NCBI RefSeq assembly: GCF_003003055.1
Contig: NZ_PVTV01000011.1
Span: 372,001-436,000 of the forward strand
Direction: 5' to 3'
DNA from: Jezberella montanilacus
GTDB lineage: Bacteria; Pseudomonadota; Gammaproteobacteria; Burkholderiales; Burkholderiaceae_B
DNA length: 64,000 nt
Numbering within the stretch: the stretch's first letter is position 1; each line of letters opens with the position of its first letter. Below the pieces are notes generated by a model. That model did not search any database, was not told the origin of the DNA, and worked only from the letters and a program-made list of their open reading frames with translations. Position numbers and translations under genes: made by a program. Below are positions 38,211 to 46,569 of this stretch, piece after piece.

Positions 38211-38229
38211 GATTCGAACCATTCGAATC
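38211..38229. repeat. 19-bp perfect palindrome upstream of rplS
   Basis: GATTCGAA-CCA-TTCGAATC lies about 103 bp before the rplS start. It resembles a T-arm sequence but is too symmetrical to be a tRNA remnant, and no acceptor stem or anticodon arm flanks it. It could be an operator, leader hairpin or breakpoint scar. Confidence 0.5.
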
Positions 38230-38327
38230 ACGCCGCCGGGCAGAGGATGTGCAACAAAGCCTTTGATTTTACGATACTTTTAAAGAAAAAGACAAGTAGA
38301 AACCATTAACCCTTAGTGAAATACAAC

Positions 38328-38540
38328 TCAAAAACCTGCAGCATTACCCAGCCAGAGACAGCCAGGTACCATTGCAGCAAAGATAGCGACCAGGCAAACA
38401 TCAGAAAACATACGACCCAAACTAGGTTGCTTTGTATCTTGGTGCTTTTTTTGTTTTGCACCCGGATAGCTGATTTGAGCAGATATCTTGCTGTTTTTCA
38501 TCACGCCCTGAGAAGCGAAAAGTGGTTGTGTAGTACGCAT
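38328..38540 (-). CDS. candidate SOS-induced small membrane protein (70 aa)
   Basis: A 70-codon ORF in the 541-bp gap between rplS and the peroxiredoxin gene. Support: AGAGG lies exactly 6 nt before the ATG, and two tandem LexA boxes end 29 nt before it. The protein has a polar, basic N-terminal 43 residues (10 Lys/Arg/His between about 15 and 43) and a hydrophobic C-terminal stretch from about Met44 to Trp63 (MFSDVCLVAIFAAMVPGCLW), ending GNAAGF. That predicts a single-pass inner-membrane protein with its N-terminus in the cytoplasm. I know no family for it. SOS-controlled single-pass peptides elsewhere (SidA, DidA, YneA, TisB) inhibit division or depolarise the membrane, but that is only analogy. 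An overlapping plus-strand frame is judged spurious. No clear intrinsic terminator follows. Confidence 0.6.
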   Translation of the reverse strand: MRTTQPLFASQGVMKNSKISAQISYPGAKQKKHQDTKQPSLGRMFSDVCLVAIFAAMVPGCLWLGNAAGF

Positions 38541-38569
38541 GGTGAGCCTCTTTTGTTATGCTGTAACAG

Positions 38570-38607
38570 TACTGTATATGATTACAGTACTGTTTGCAAC
38601 AACAGTA
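38570..38607 (-). promoter_or_regulatory. two tandem LexA (SOS) boxes
   Basis: Box 1 (38570-38589) and box 2 (38588-38607) are both TA-CTGT-N8-ACAG-TA, a full 20-bp match to the proteobacterial LexA consensus CTGT-N8-ACAG, including the outer TA. They share the two bases at 38588-38589 (centres 18 bp apart). An extra CTGT half-site is at 38561-38564. They lie on top of plausible promoter elements for the small ORF (TTGCAA about 17 bp from TACAGT on the minus strand). No other gene faces them: the peroxiredoxin gene ends toward the site from the other side. Confidence 0.82.
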
Positions 38608-38649
38608 TGCGTTTTTACAACATTTTTCGCTCTGCCCTACCCTATCCCA

Positions 38650-39300
38650 TTATTTGTTCGGCTGGGGGGTCATGCGCAAATAAGGACGCAACGCCTTGTA
38701 ACCTTTCGGGAATTTCTTAGCAATTTCAGCTTCGTCTTTCAATGAAGGCACGATAATAACGTCATCACCATCTTCCCAATTTACGGGGGTTGCGACTGAG
38801 TGACTGTCGGTTAGTTGCAACGAATCGATCACCCGCAGCAATTCATCGAAGTTGCGACCGCAACTGGCTGGATACGTCAGTGTCAGGCGGACTTTCTTGG
38901 CTGGATCAATGATGAATACCGAGCGCACGGTCAACGTAGCGTTGGCGTTAGGGTGAATCATGTCATAGAGCGTTGAAACTTTGCGATCTTCATCAGCCAA
39001 AATGGGGAAACCCACCGTGACATCCTGCGTGTCGTTGATGTCCGGAATCCACTGATTATGCGAGGCCGCGCTATCAACTGACAGGGCTAGCACTTTGACA
39101 TTGCGCTGAGCAAATTCGTTGGACAACTTTGCCGTATAACCGAGTTCGGTCGTACACACAGGCGTAAAGTCAGCAGGATGAGAAAACAAGACGCCCCAAC
39201 TATCGCCCAACCATTTGTGAAAGCTGATCTTGCCCTGCGACGAGTCTTGTTCGAAATCCGGTGCTATATCGCCCAAACGTAGTGTCATGTTAATCCCCAT
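38650..39300 (-). CDS. 1-Cys peroxiredoxin (Prx6 type)
   Basis: 216 residues. The peroxidatic Cys is in FSHPADFTPVCTTELGYTAKL (about residue 47), and FIIDPAKKVRLTLTYPASCGRNFDELLRVIDSLQL is the diagnostic Prx6-class segment. The long C-terminal domain ends PKGYKALRPYLRMTPQP, as in this class. It reduces H2O2 and alkyl hydroperoxides in the cytoplasm. It follows the acyl-CoA dehydrogenase gene by 25 nt, whose oxidase side-reactions could produce its substrate. Confidence 0.95.
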   Translation of the reverse strand: MGINMTLRLGDIAPDFEQDSSQGKISFHKWLGDSWGVLFSHPADFTPVCTTELGYTAKLSNEFAQRNVKVLALSVDSAASHNQWIPDINDTQDVTVGFPILADEDRKVSTLYDMIHPNANATLTVRSVFIIDPAKKVRLTLTYPASCGRNFDELLRVIDSLQLTDSHSVATPVNWEDGDDVIIVPSLKDEAEIAKKFPKGYKALRPYLRMTPQPNK

Positions 39301-39325
39301 TGTCTATCAAACTAGTTAACGTGCT

Positions 39326-41149
39326 TCAAACTAAATCAGAATGTGTCAGTGCCTCACTCACCACCTTACCATGCAGGATGGTGGTGTAAAGCATCGAGGC
39401 TCTGGGTAGTATGTATGCGCCGTAAAAAACAGCCGTAGCGAATTTATTCGCCAAAAAGCGATCATCGGTCGTAGTTGATTCACGCACGCAAACCAAGGCG
39501 GACCTCACCATCTGCCATCCACCCAGTACATAGCCCGCCAACATCAGATAGGGCACGCTACCCGTGTAGACTGAGCGTATATCTTCCTTTGTGTTGTTCA
39601 ACACATAGTGAATCGATGACTCATAGGCATCGATCGCCAATTCAAACTGTTGATGCAAGACAGTCAACCCAGGCTTGTGAACATTCGTGGCGGTTGCGAC
39701 CGCCTGAGCCAACTCATCAAGCGTCACCCGCATCGCCTTGCTCAAATCAAGGGCGACTTTACCCCCATCACGCAGTGTTTTGCGCCCAACCAGATCGTTA
39801 GCTTGAATGGCTGTGGTGCCTTCATAAATGGTCAGGATTCGCGCATCGCGATAATACTGAGCAGCACCGGTTTCTTCGATAAAACCCATTCCACCGTGGG
39901 TCTGTACCCCAAGTGAAGCGACTTCTAGCGAACACTCGGTTGAAAATCCCTTAACGATAGGAACAAGGTAGTCATAAATCGATTCATTAAATCGTCGAAC
40001 CATCTCTTCAGGATGCTGTGTGCCCAAATCATGCGCTGCAGCGGCACAACAAGCAACCGCCCGCGTCGCTTCAGTCAGCGCACGCATGGTGCTCAACATC
40101 CGTTGCACGTCGGGATGCCTCACAATTGGTACGGCAGCCGCAGATCCTTCGACCGCTCTACTTTGCACGCGATCCCGCGCATAAGCAAGCGCCTGCTGCG
40201 TCGCCCTCTCGCTTATCCCAATGCCCTGCACACCCACGGCAAAGCGAGCAGCGTTCATCATGATGAACATATATTCAAGGCCGCGATTTTCTTCACCGAC
40301 GAGGGTGGCTACCGCGCCTTTACCGACCTCGCCCTTGTCATCGCCATATAACAACACAGCAGTGGGGCTACCGTGAATGCCTAGTTTATGTTCGATCGAA
40401 GCACACCAGACATCGTTACGCTGACCAAGTGAACCGTCGTCGGCAACGAGATATTTCGGCACGATAAACAACGAAAGGCCTTTTACGCCGCTTGGAGCAT
40501 CAACGGTTCTTGCCAAAACTAAGTGAATGATGTTTTCAGCAAGGTCGTGTTCACCATAGGTGATGTAGATCTTCTGACCAAACACTCGATAGGTTCCGTC
40601 CCCTTGCGGGACTGCTTTTGAACTGACCAGCGATAAATCCGAGCCAGCCTGCGGCTCGGTCAGATTCATCGTACCGGTCCAGCGACCTTCCATTAGCGCA
40701 GGTACGTAGGTTGTTTTTTGGCTGTCACTGCCAGCCAGCAACAAAGCTTCGATTACCCCATCAGTTAACAAGGGGCACAGCGAAAAAGCCATGTTGGCAG
40801 CAAACAGGTTCTCGTTAGTCGCCGTGGCCAGCAGATTCGGTAAGCCTTGGCCGCCCCATGCCTCTGGGTGTCGCAAGCCTTGCCAGCCGCCTTCACCAAA
40901 AGCTTTAAACGCCTTATGAAAGGACGCGGTGACAGTCACTACCCCGTTTTGGGCTGCAGGAGGCTTTTGATCGCCGTCCCAGTTGGTGGGCGCCACTACA
41001 TCTTCCGTAAACCTGGCGTTTTCTGATAAGACGGCTTCGATAAGATCCGACTCAACAGCCGAGAATGCAGGCATCTGCAACAGATCCCCCATACCCGCCA
41101 GATGGTCAAAAACAAACTTGAAGTCTTGTAGCGGGGCACGGAAGGTCAT
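39326..41149 (-). CDS. acyl-CoA dehydrogenase with C-terminal extension (DmdC-like, about 600 aa)
   Basis: 607 residues, the long class with an extra C-terminal domain (about 470-600). Key segments are GTMNLTEPQAGSDLSLVSSKAV, YRVFGQKIYITYGEHDLAENIIHLVLAR, MMNAARFAVGVQGIGISERATQQALAYARDRVQSRAV and GMGFIEETGAAQYYRDARILTIYEGTTAIQANDL with the catalytic Glu in IYEGT. The class includes enzymes for 3-methylmercaptopropionyl-CoA and long-chain acyl-CoAs. It lies directly after etfBA, its likely electron acceptor. Confidence 0.93.
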   Translation of the reverse strand: MTFRAPLQDFKFVFDHLAGMGDLLQMPAFSAVESDLIEAVLSENARFTEDVVAPTNWDGDQKPPAAQNGVVTVTASFHKAFKAFGEGGWQGLRHPEAWGGQGLPNLLATATNENLFAANMAFSLCPLLTDGVIEALLLAGSDSQKTTYVPALMEGRWTGTMNLTEPQAGSDLSLVSSKAVPQGDGTYRVFGQKIYITYGEHDLAENIIHLVLARTVDAPSGVKGLSLFIVPKYLVADDGSLGQRNDVWCASIEHKLGIHGSPTAVLLYGDDKGEVGKGAVATLVGEENRGLEYMFIMMNAARFAVGVQGIGISERATQQALAYARDRVQSRAVEGSAAAVPIVRHPDVQRMLSTMRALTEATRAVACCAAAAHDLGTQHPEEMVRRFNESIYDYLVPIVKGFSTECSLEVASLGVQTHGGMGFIEETGAAQYYRDARILTIYEGTTAIQANDLVGRKTLRDGGKVALDLSKAMRVTLDELAQAVATATNVHKPGLTVLHQQFELAIDAYESSIHYVLNNTKEDIRSVYTGSVPYLMLAGYVLGGWQMVRSALVCVRESTTTDDRFLANKFATAVFYGAYILPRASMLYTTILHGKVVSEALTHSDLV

Positions 41150-41172
41150 GTCGACTCTTTTAAAAAGTAAAT

Positions 41173-42099
41173 TTACAGTGCTGCAACGATCTCCGGCACG
41201 GCTGTGAACAGATCGGCCACTAAACCGTAGTCGGAAACACCAAAAATCGGTGCCTCAGCATCCTTGTTGACCGCAACAATCACTTTGGAATCTTTCATGC
41301 CGGCCAGATGTTGAATCGCCCCAGAAATACCTACTGCGACATACAACTGCGGTGCAACAATCTTGCCGGTCTGACCCACTTGCCAATCATTTGGCGCATA
41401 GCCTGCATCGACCGCAGCGCGCGACGCCCCTAACGCCGCACCAAACTTGTCGGCCAGGGGATCGAGGATTTTGAAGTTTTCTAAACTACCCATCCCGCGA
41501 CCGCCGGACACCACGACGCGCGCGCCAGCCAGTTCTGGTCGATCGCTTTTAGCAACTTCACGACCGATAAAAGACGATAAGCCAACAGCTGCAACAGCCT
41601 CGATTGACTCGACGACAGCGCTGCCGTCCTGAGCCAAGGCATCAAACCCAGTTGTGCGAACCGTGATCACTTTAATCGCATCAGTCGACTGGACCGTAGC
41701 AATCGCATTACCGGCATAAATTGGACGTTGAAACGTATCAGCCGAATCAACAGCCTGAATTTCAGAGATCTGTGCAACATCGAGTCTTGCCGCCACTCGG
41801 GGTGACACATTCTTGCCGGAGGCGGTCGCCGCGAACAAGATATGGCTGTAACTTGATGCGAGCGCTAAAACTTGCTCGGCGACGTTCTCAGCCAGACCGT
41901 CAGCTAAAGCGGTCGAATCAGCGACCAGAACTTTTGAAACCCCAGAGATCTTGGCGGCTTCAGTGGCAACGCCCGCCGCGTTAAAGCCGGCAACCAGGAC
42001 ATGGATTTCGCCACCAATTTGGACCGCAGCTGCCGCGACGTTCAATGTAGCCGCCTTTAAGTGAACATTATCGTGTTCAGCAATCACCAATATAGTCAT
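41173..42099 (-). CDS. etfA: electron transfer flavoprotein alpha subunit
   Basis: 308 residues from the ATG at 42099, two bases after the etfB stop; the longer frame overlaps etfB and is rejected. [25 protein letters not shown] is the typical start. The FAD domain has [77 protein letters not shown], the ETF-alpha signature. It carries electrons from acyl-CoA dehydrogenases, of which the window has five or six, to ETF-ubiquinone oxidoreductase. Confidence 0.97.
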   Translation of the reverse strand: MTILVIAEHDNVHLKAATLNVAAAAVQIGGEIHVLVAGFNAAGVATEAAKISGVSKVLVADSTALADGLAENVAEQVLALASSYSHILFAATASGKNVSPRVAARLDVAQISEIQAVDSADTFQRPIYAGNAIATVQSTDAIKVITVRTTGFDALAQDGSAVVESIEAVAAVGLSSFIGREVAKSDRPELAGARVVVSGGRGMGSLENFKILDPLADKFGAALGASRAAVDAGYAPNDWQVGQTGKIVAPQLYVAVGISGAIQHLAGMKDSKVIVAVNKDAEAPIFGVSDYGLVADLFTAVPEIVAAL

Positions 42100-42101
42100 G
42101 A

Positions 42102-42851
42102 TCAGATCACCTTTGCTTCGTTCTTGAGTTTGTCGACAAGTGCTGCGACGTCGGGCACTTTGATACCAGCCGAACGCGCTGGTGGTTCGCAAACTTTAAC
42201 GGTTTTAAGACGTGGATTGACATCAACCCCTAAGTCTTCAGGGGTAAAGGTATCCAGTTGCTTTTTCTTGGCCTTCATGATGTTAGGCAAAGTCACATAA
42301 CGAGGCTCGTTCAAGCGCAGATCGGTTGTGACGATAGCTGGCAGCTTGAGCTCGAGCGTTTCAAGCCCGCCATCAACTTCGCGTGTGACGCGAGCGATAC
42401 CATCGCCCATTTCGATTTTGCTTGCAAAAGTTGCTTGGGACCAGCCCAGTAAAGCGGCCAACATCTGCCCTGTCTGATTCGCGTCATCATCGATGGCCTG
42501 CTTGCCAAGAATGATGAGTTGAGGTTGCTCTTTCTGGGCGATCTCTTTTAGCAGTTTCGCCACAGCCAGCGGTTGCAACTCAGCATCTGTTTGAACCAGA
42601 ATGCCCCGATCGGCACCGATAGCCATCGCTGTCCGCAGGGTCTCCTGGCATTGCGCCACGCCGCACGACACAGCAATGACCTCAGAGGCAGCACCGCTTT
42701 CTTTCAGACGTGTGGCTTCTTCTACGGCAATTTCGTCGAACGGGTTCATCGACATTTTGACGTTGGCAATATCCACGCCTGATTGATCCGACTTGACGCG
42801 CACCTTGACGTTATAGTCAACAACACGCTTAACAGGCACAAGCACCTTCAT
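42102..42851 (-). CDS. etfB: electron transfer flavoprotein beta subunit
   Basis: 249 residues. [22 protein letters not shown] and [17 protein letters not shown], then [40 protein letters not shown], the C-terminal ETF-beta signature containing the recognition loop. It is the first gene of etfB-etfA-acyl-CoA dehydrogenase and precedes the gene for peroxiredoxin. Confidence 0.97.
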   Translation of the reverse strand: MKVLVPVKRVVDYNVKVRVKSDQSGVDIANVKMSMNPFDEIAVEEATRLKESGAASEVIAVSCGVAQCQETLRTAMAIGADRGILVQTDAELQPLAVAKLLKEIAQKEQPQLIILGKQAIDDDANQTGQMLAALLGWSQATFASKIEMGDGIARVTREVDGGLETLELKLPAIVTTDLRLNEPRYVTLPNIMKAKKKQLDTFTPEDLGVDVNPRLKTVKVCEPPARSAGIKVPDVAALVDKLKNEAKVI

Positions 42852-42917
42852 CCAGCAGTCTCCAAAATATATGTCCGGCTTCTCAGCTCGGCATCGATTA
42901 ATACTTAACGACTTATT

Positions 42918-43844
42918 CTACAACTTTGCCAGCGCCTTGATGTGCGCAACCACGCTGCGACCAAGAGCCGAGAGGTTATATCCCCCTTCAAGCGCACTGA
43001 CGACACGACCTTGGGCATGTCGATCTGCAACAGCCAGGAGTTGTTCGGTGATCCAGGTATAGTCTGCTTCGACCAAGCCTAACTGCCCAAGATCATCCTC
43101 GCGGTGAGAGTCAAAACCAGCTGAGATAAAGATCATCTGAGGGCGATGCGCCTCTAACGCGGGCAACCAGTACGTCGTGACGATTTCACGTATCTCGTGT
43201 CCTTTGGTGTAGGCAGGCACAGGAATATTGACCATATTGGACGCTGTTCGCTCACTCCCCGTGTTCGGAAACAACGGGTGCTGAAAAAAACTGCACATCA
43301 ACACTCTTTCATCGCCGGCAAAAATAGCTTCAGTGCCGTTGCCGTGGTGTACATCAAAATCGATCACGGCGACACGCTCAAGGCCGTAATGTGCCAGGGC
43401 GTGGGCGGCACCAATCGCGACGTTATTGAGAAAGCAAAATCCCATCGCCTGAGCTGGCATCGCGTGATGTCCGGGTGGACGAACGGAGCAGAACGCCGTC
43501 TCTGCACGGCCTTGTACCACTTCATCAACGGCATAGACCACGGCGCCAGCCGCATGGGTGGCTGCCCCAAGCGTAGACGGATTCATTGCCGTATCGGGAT
43601 CGATACTGAAGTGACCTGCAGCAGGCGAATGCTTATGCAACCAATCGAGATATTCAGCCTTATGTACGCGTTCGAGCTGAGCCCGAGTAGCTGGTTGAAT
43701 GTCATCATGTTCAACCAAGAATTTACCTAAACCGCTTGACAACAACTGGTCGGATATTGCGTCTAGCCGCTGCGGAGATTCAGGGTGCCATTCGCCCATT
43801 TCGTGTAGGCGACACGACGGATGAGTGATGAATAATGTCTCCAT
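42918..43844 (-). CDS. histone-deacetylase-family amidohydrolase (class II / acetylpolyamine type)
   Basis: 308 residues. The arginase/deacetylase fold motifs are complete: HPESPQRLDAI, SVRPPGHHAMPAQAMGFCFLNN (catalytic His pair), VAVIDFDVHHGNGTEAIF (zinc Asp/His), FISAGFDSHREDDLG (zinc Asp) and SALEGGYNLSAL (the Gly-rich end). Bacterial members deacetylate polyamines, acetoin-related molecules or proteins. It is the last gene before the acyl-CoA synthetase operon end and lies 66 nt upstream of etfB on the same strand. Confidence 0.93.
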   Translation of the reverse strand: METLFITHPSCRLHEMGEWHPESPQRLDAISDQLLSSGLGKFLVEHDDIQPATRAQLERVHKAEYLDWLHKHSPAAGHFSIDPDTAMNPSTLGAATHAAGAVVYAVDEVVQGRAETAFCSVRPPGHHAMPAQAMGFCFLNNVAIGAAHALAHYGLERVAVIDFDVHHGNGTEAIFAGDERVLMCSFFQHPLFPNTGSERTASNMVNIPVPAYTKGHEIREIVTTYWLPALEAHRPQMIFISAGFDSHREDDLGQLGLVEADYTWITEQLLAVADRHAQGRVVSALEGGYNLSALGRSVVAHIKALAKL

Positions 43845-43925
43845 GACAGCTTGATAGGTTCTTATTTATTGATGATAGGTTTCGTGCGATGTTATCTCAT
43901 ATCAGTGTGCCGCTGAAATGCCCCG

Positions 43926-43954
43926 ACTGCCTCTATGGTTTAACGTGAGGCAGT
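43926..43954. repeat. 8-bp hairpin across the acyl-CoA synthetase stop codon
   Basis: ACTGCCTC-N13-GAGGCAGT is a perfect inverted repeat whose loop holds the TAA of the acyl-CoA synthetase gene. There is no T-tract, so it is more likely a 3'-end stabilising stem than a terminator. It is the end of the eight-gene operon. Confidence 0.5.
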
Positions 43955-45511
43955 ATGCACCGGTGGTGGAGCAGGCCAATACCGATCGCGCAGAAGCTTC
44001 TTGTAAAGTTTACCTGTCGGGTGTCGGGGCAGCGCCTCCTCAAAATCCACGCTTCTTGGGCATTTGTAATCAGCCATTCTGGCTCGACAATACGAAATTA
44101 GCTCTTGCGCGAGTGACTCAGCTGCCTTTTGATGATCGAGCAGTTGAACAACTGCTTTGACCTCTTCACCAAAATCCGCGTTGGGGATACCAAAGACCGC
44201 CACATCAGCCACTTTCGGATGCCCGATCAAGACTGCCTCGACCTCTTGAGGATAAATATTCACCCCGCCCGAGATAATCATGAAGGCTTTGCGATCCACC
44301 AGATACAAATAGCCTTCTTCATCTACGCGACCAATATCACCCAGCGTTGACCATCCCAGGGCATTGCGAGTTTCAGCGGTTTTCTTAGGGTCGTTGTGGT
44401 ACAAAAAATCAGGGCCATCAGAAAAATAGACGAGGCCAGTTTCGCCAACGGGCAGTTCTTTACCTTCGTCATCGCAGATATGAATCACCCCCAGCGCTGA
44501 TTGTCCGACTGACCCTTGGTGCGTTAGCCACTCTTGGCAGGTGATTGAACAAAAACCATTGTTCTCCGTCCCTGCATAGTATTCATAGATAACCGGGCCC
44601 CACCAATCAATCATTTGCAGTTTGACTTCGATTGGGCACGGCGCGGCAGCATGCACGACCATGCGCAAAGAACTTAAGTCATAGCGCTGGCGTATGTCAG
44701 GCGCCAGCTTGAGCATGCGCACAAACATGGTCGGTACCCATTGACTATGAGTAATGCGATAGCGTTCGATCAAAGCTAAGGATTGTTCTGCATCGAATTG
44801 CTCCATGATGGTGACTTCACCACCGAGCTTGATGGTTGTCATGCTGTGCCTGAGGGGTGCAGCGTGGTAGAGCGGCGCAGGGGACAGATAACGACAGTGA
44901 TCACCATAACCGTATAAACCGTCGAGCAACTCAACCAGAAACGTTCGTTGCCCTGAGGGTCCCGCAGGCCTGGGCCACTTAACGCCCTTTGGTTTGCCCG
45001 TGGTGCCTGATGAATAGAGCATATCCAAGCCTTGAGCCTCGTCTTCAATGCGACTCTCAAGCTGATTAGACAAACCCTGTGCCCAATCAGCCCACCCAGC
45101 GACGGGGTTACCTACCGCGAAGCAATGAATGGACCCCATTGCCTGCGATTGCGCGAGCGCGGCAGCATCAATCAGGTCAGACCCACAAATGAGTGCTTTG
45201 GCACCACAATCCGCGACGATCTGGGCAATTTCGGCGGGGGTTAACCGAGTACTGATCGTCGTGTAGTAAACGCCGGCACGTTCCGCGCCGAAACAGATCT
45301 CTAGAAACTCTTTCTGGTTCTTCAAGAGGATCGCAATATGATCGCCAATCTGCACATCGCAAGCCCGCAACAAATGTGCAACTTGATTAGAGGTCTTTTC
45401 TAGTTGACCAAAAGTCACATGCTCAAGTGATCCTGCCATGCGATAAGCAATGGCCTCAGGGTCTTGCTTGACCGTACCCATGGGATAAAGCATGCGTTTC
45501 TCAACGATCAT
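43940..45511 (-). CDS. AMP-forming acyl-CoA synthetase
   Basis: 523 residues from the ATG at 45511, which overlaps the upstream oxidoreductase stop by 11 nt. ANL-superfamily motifs are complete: the P-loop LYSSGTTGKPKGVKWP, YEYYAGTENNGFCSIT, GDIGRVDEEGYLYLVDRKAFMIISGGVNIYPQEVE, and the C-terminal catalytic Lys in PRHPTGKLYKK. It activates a fatty or aromatic acid to the CoA thioester. An alternative ATG lies at 45493. Last gene of the transporter operon. Confidence 0.93.
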   Translation of the reverse strand: MIVEKRMLYPMGTVKQDPEAIAYRMAGSLEHVTFGQLEKTSNQVAHLLRACDVQIGDHIAILLKNQKEFLEICFGAERAGVYYTTISTRLTPAEIAQIVADCGAKALICGSDLIDAAALAQSQAMGSIHCFAVGNPVAGWADWAQGLSNQLESRIEDEAQGLDMLYSSGTTGKPKGVKWPRPAGPSGQRTFLVELLDGLYGYGDHCRYLSPAPLYHAAPLRHSMTTIKLGGEVTIMEQFDAEQSLALIERYRITHSQWVPTMFVRMLKLAPDIRQRYDLSSLRMVVHAAAPCPIEVKLQMIDWWGPVIYEYYAGTENNGFCSITCQEWLTHQGSVGQSALGVIHICDDEGKELPVGETGLVYFSDGPDFLYHNDPKKTAETRNALGWSTLGDIGRVDEEGYLYLVDRKAFMIISGGVNIYPQEVEAVLIGHPKVADVAVFGIPNADFGEEVKAVVQLLDHQKAAESLAQELISYCRARMADYKCPRSVDFEEALPRHPTGKLYKKLLRDRYWPAPPPVHTASR

Positions 45512-46520
45512 GGCTAATGCAGATTTTGCCAAACTGAGCACCCGTCTTGAGGTAATTGAACGATGCCTTGAGTTCTGCAAAGTCAAATACCTTGTCGACG
45601 ACAGGACGGATTTGATGCTGCGCCATCGCGTTCATCATGGCCTCGAGTCCGTCTCGATGACCGACTGTGATCCCTTGCAACTTAACCTGGCGCGTGATGA
45701 TCAAGCCAAGCGAAGTAGACATAGCGCCACCAGACAAAATACCAATCATCGATAGGGTGCCTCCTGGTCGTATGCAACGAAGTGATTGCGGCAGGGTTTT
45801 TTCGCCGCCAACTTCAAGAATATGGTCGAAGCCACGACCATCGGTCAACGCACGCGCAGCTTTCCCCCACTCTGGCGTCTCGCGATAGTTGATCGTTGCG
45901 TCTGCACCCATGTGTTTCAAGCGCTCAATTTTTTCATCGCTGGACGAGATCACCGTGGCGCGAGCGCCCAGCATCTTCGCAAATTGCAAGGCAAATAGAG
46001 CCACCCCACCAGAACCTTGAATCAGCAATTGCTCGCCCGGTTTGATACGACCGCATTCGACCAAAGCGCTCCAGGCAGTCAAGGCCGCGCAAGGCAACGT
46101 GGATGCCTCAAGGTTCGTGAGGTAGTCGGGTACCTTGACCACACCTTCTTCTGATAAACACATGAACTCAGACATGGTGCCATCCAGCGGACCACCCAAG
46201 GACTGCGTCAACCGATTGGCGTTTGGCTCACCAGAAATCCAAGTCTGAAAATACGCTGGACAAGCGCGATCACCTACTTTGACACGCGTGACCCCTGCGC
46301 CGACATCAATTACATCCCCCACACCATCTGAAACCGGAATTAACGGCAAATTTCCGGATTGAGAGCCATACGCACGCTCAGGCACAATCGGATCGCGAAA
46401 ATTGATTGATGATGCGCTCATCCTCAACAGCACTTGTCCTGGACCTGGTTTAGGGTCGGGTCGGGTGCTGATTTTGAGATTGTCTATTCCCCATTCCCCT
46501 TCTATTTGAAAAACTCGCAT
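45501..46520 (-). CDS. MDR-superfamily NAD(P)-dependent alcohol dehydrogenase / quinone reductase-like
   Basis: 339 residues from the ATG at 46520 (AAGGA 6 nt upstream; a TTG six codons before is the alternative). GroES-like N-domain (PKPGPGQVLLRMSASSINFRDP, VGDRACPAYF) then a Rossmann nucleotide site GEQLLIQGSGGVALFALQFAKMLGARATVIS. The structural/catalytic zinc Cys cluster of classic alcohol dehydrogenases is not complete, so it is closer to the zinc-free reductase branch. Electrons to or from NAD(P)H in the same pathway as the adjacent genes is the inference. Confidence 0.88.
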   Translation of the reverse strand: MRVFQIEGEWGIDNLKISTRPDPKPGPGQVLLRMSASSINFRDPIVPERAYGSQSGNLPLIPVSDGVGDVIDVGAGVTRVKVGDRACPAYFQTWISGEPNANRLTQSLGGPLDGTMSEFMCLSEEGVVKVPDYLTNLEASTLPCAALTAWSALVECGRIKPGEQLLIQGSGGVALFALQFAKMLGARATVISSSDEKIERLKHMGADATINYRETPEWGKAARALTDGRGFDHILEVGGEKTLPQSLRCIRPGGTLSMIGILSGGAMSTSLGLIITRQVKLQGITVGHRDGLEAMMNAMAQHQIRPVVDKVFDFAELKASFNYLKTGAQFGKICISHDR

Positions 46521-46569
46521 CGCTATCCTTTTTATCAATCAGGCAATCGCGCCAGTGGCTTCATGCCAT

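Noticed and set aside
38211-38229. tRNA-like T-arm sequence
   Set aside because: The GGTTCGAATC-like string belongs to a perfect palindrome; no D-arm, anticodon arm or acceptor stem can be drawn around it.
38316-38720. Plus-strand 134-codon ORF across the rplS-peroxiredoxin gap
   Set aside because: It runs through the LexA boxes and into the 3' end of the peroxiredoxin gene, has no ribosome-binding site, and its composition (many Cys, Ser, His, Tyr) is not protein-like.
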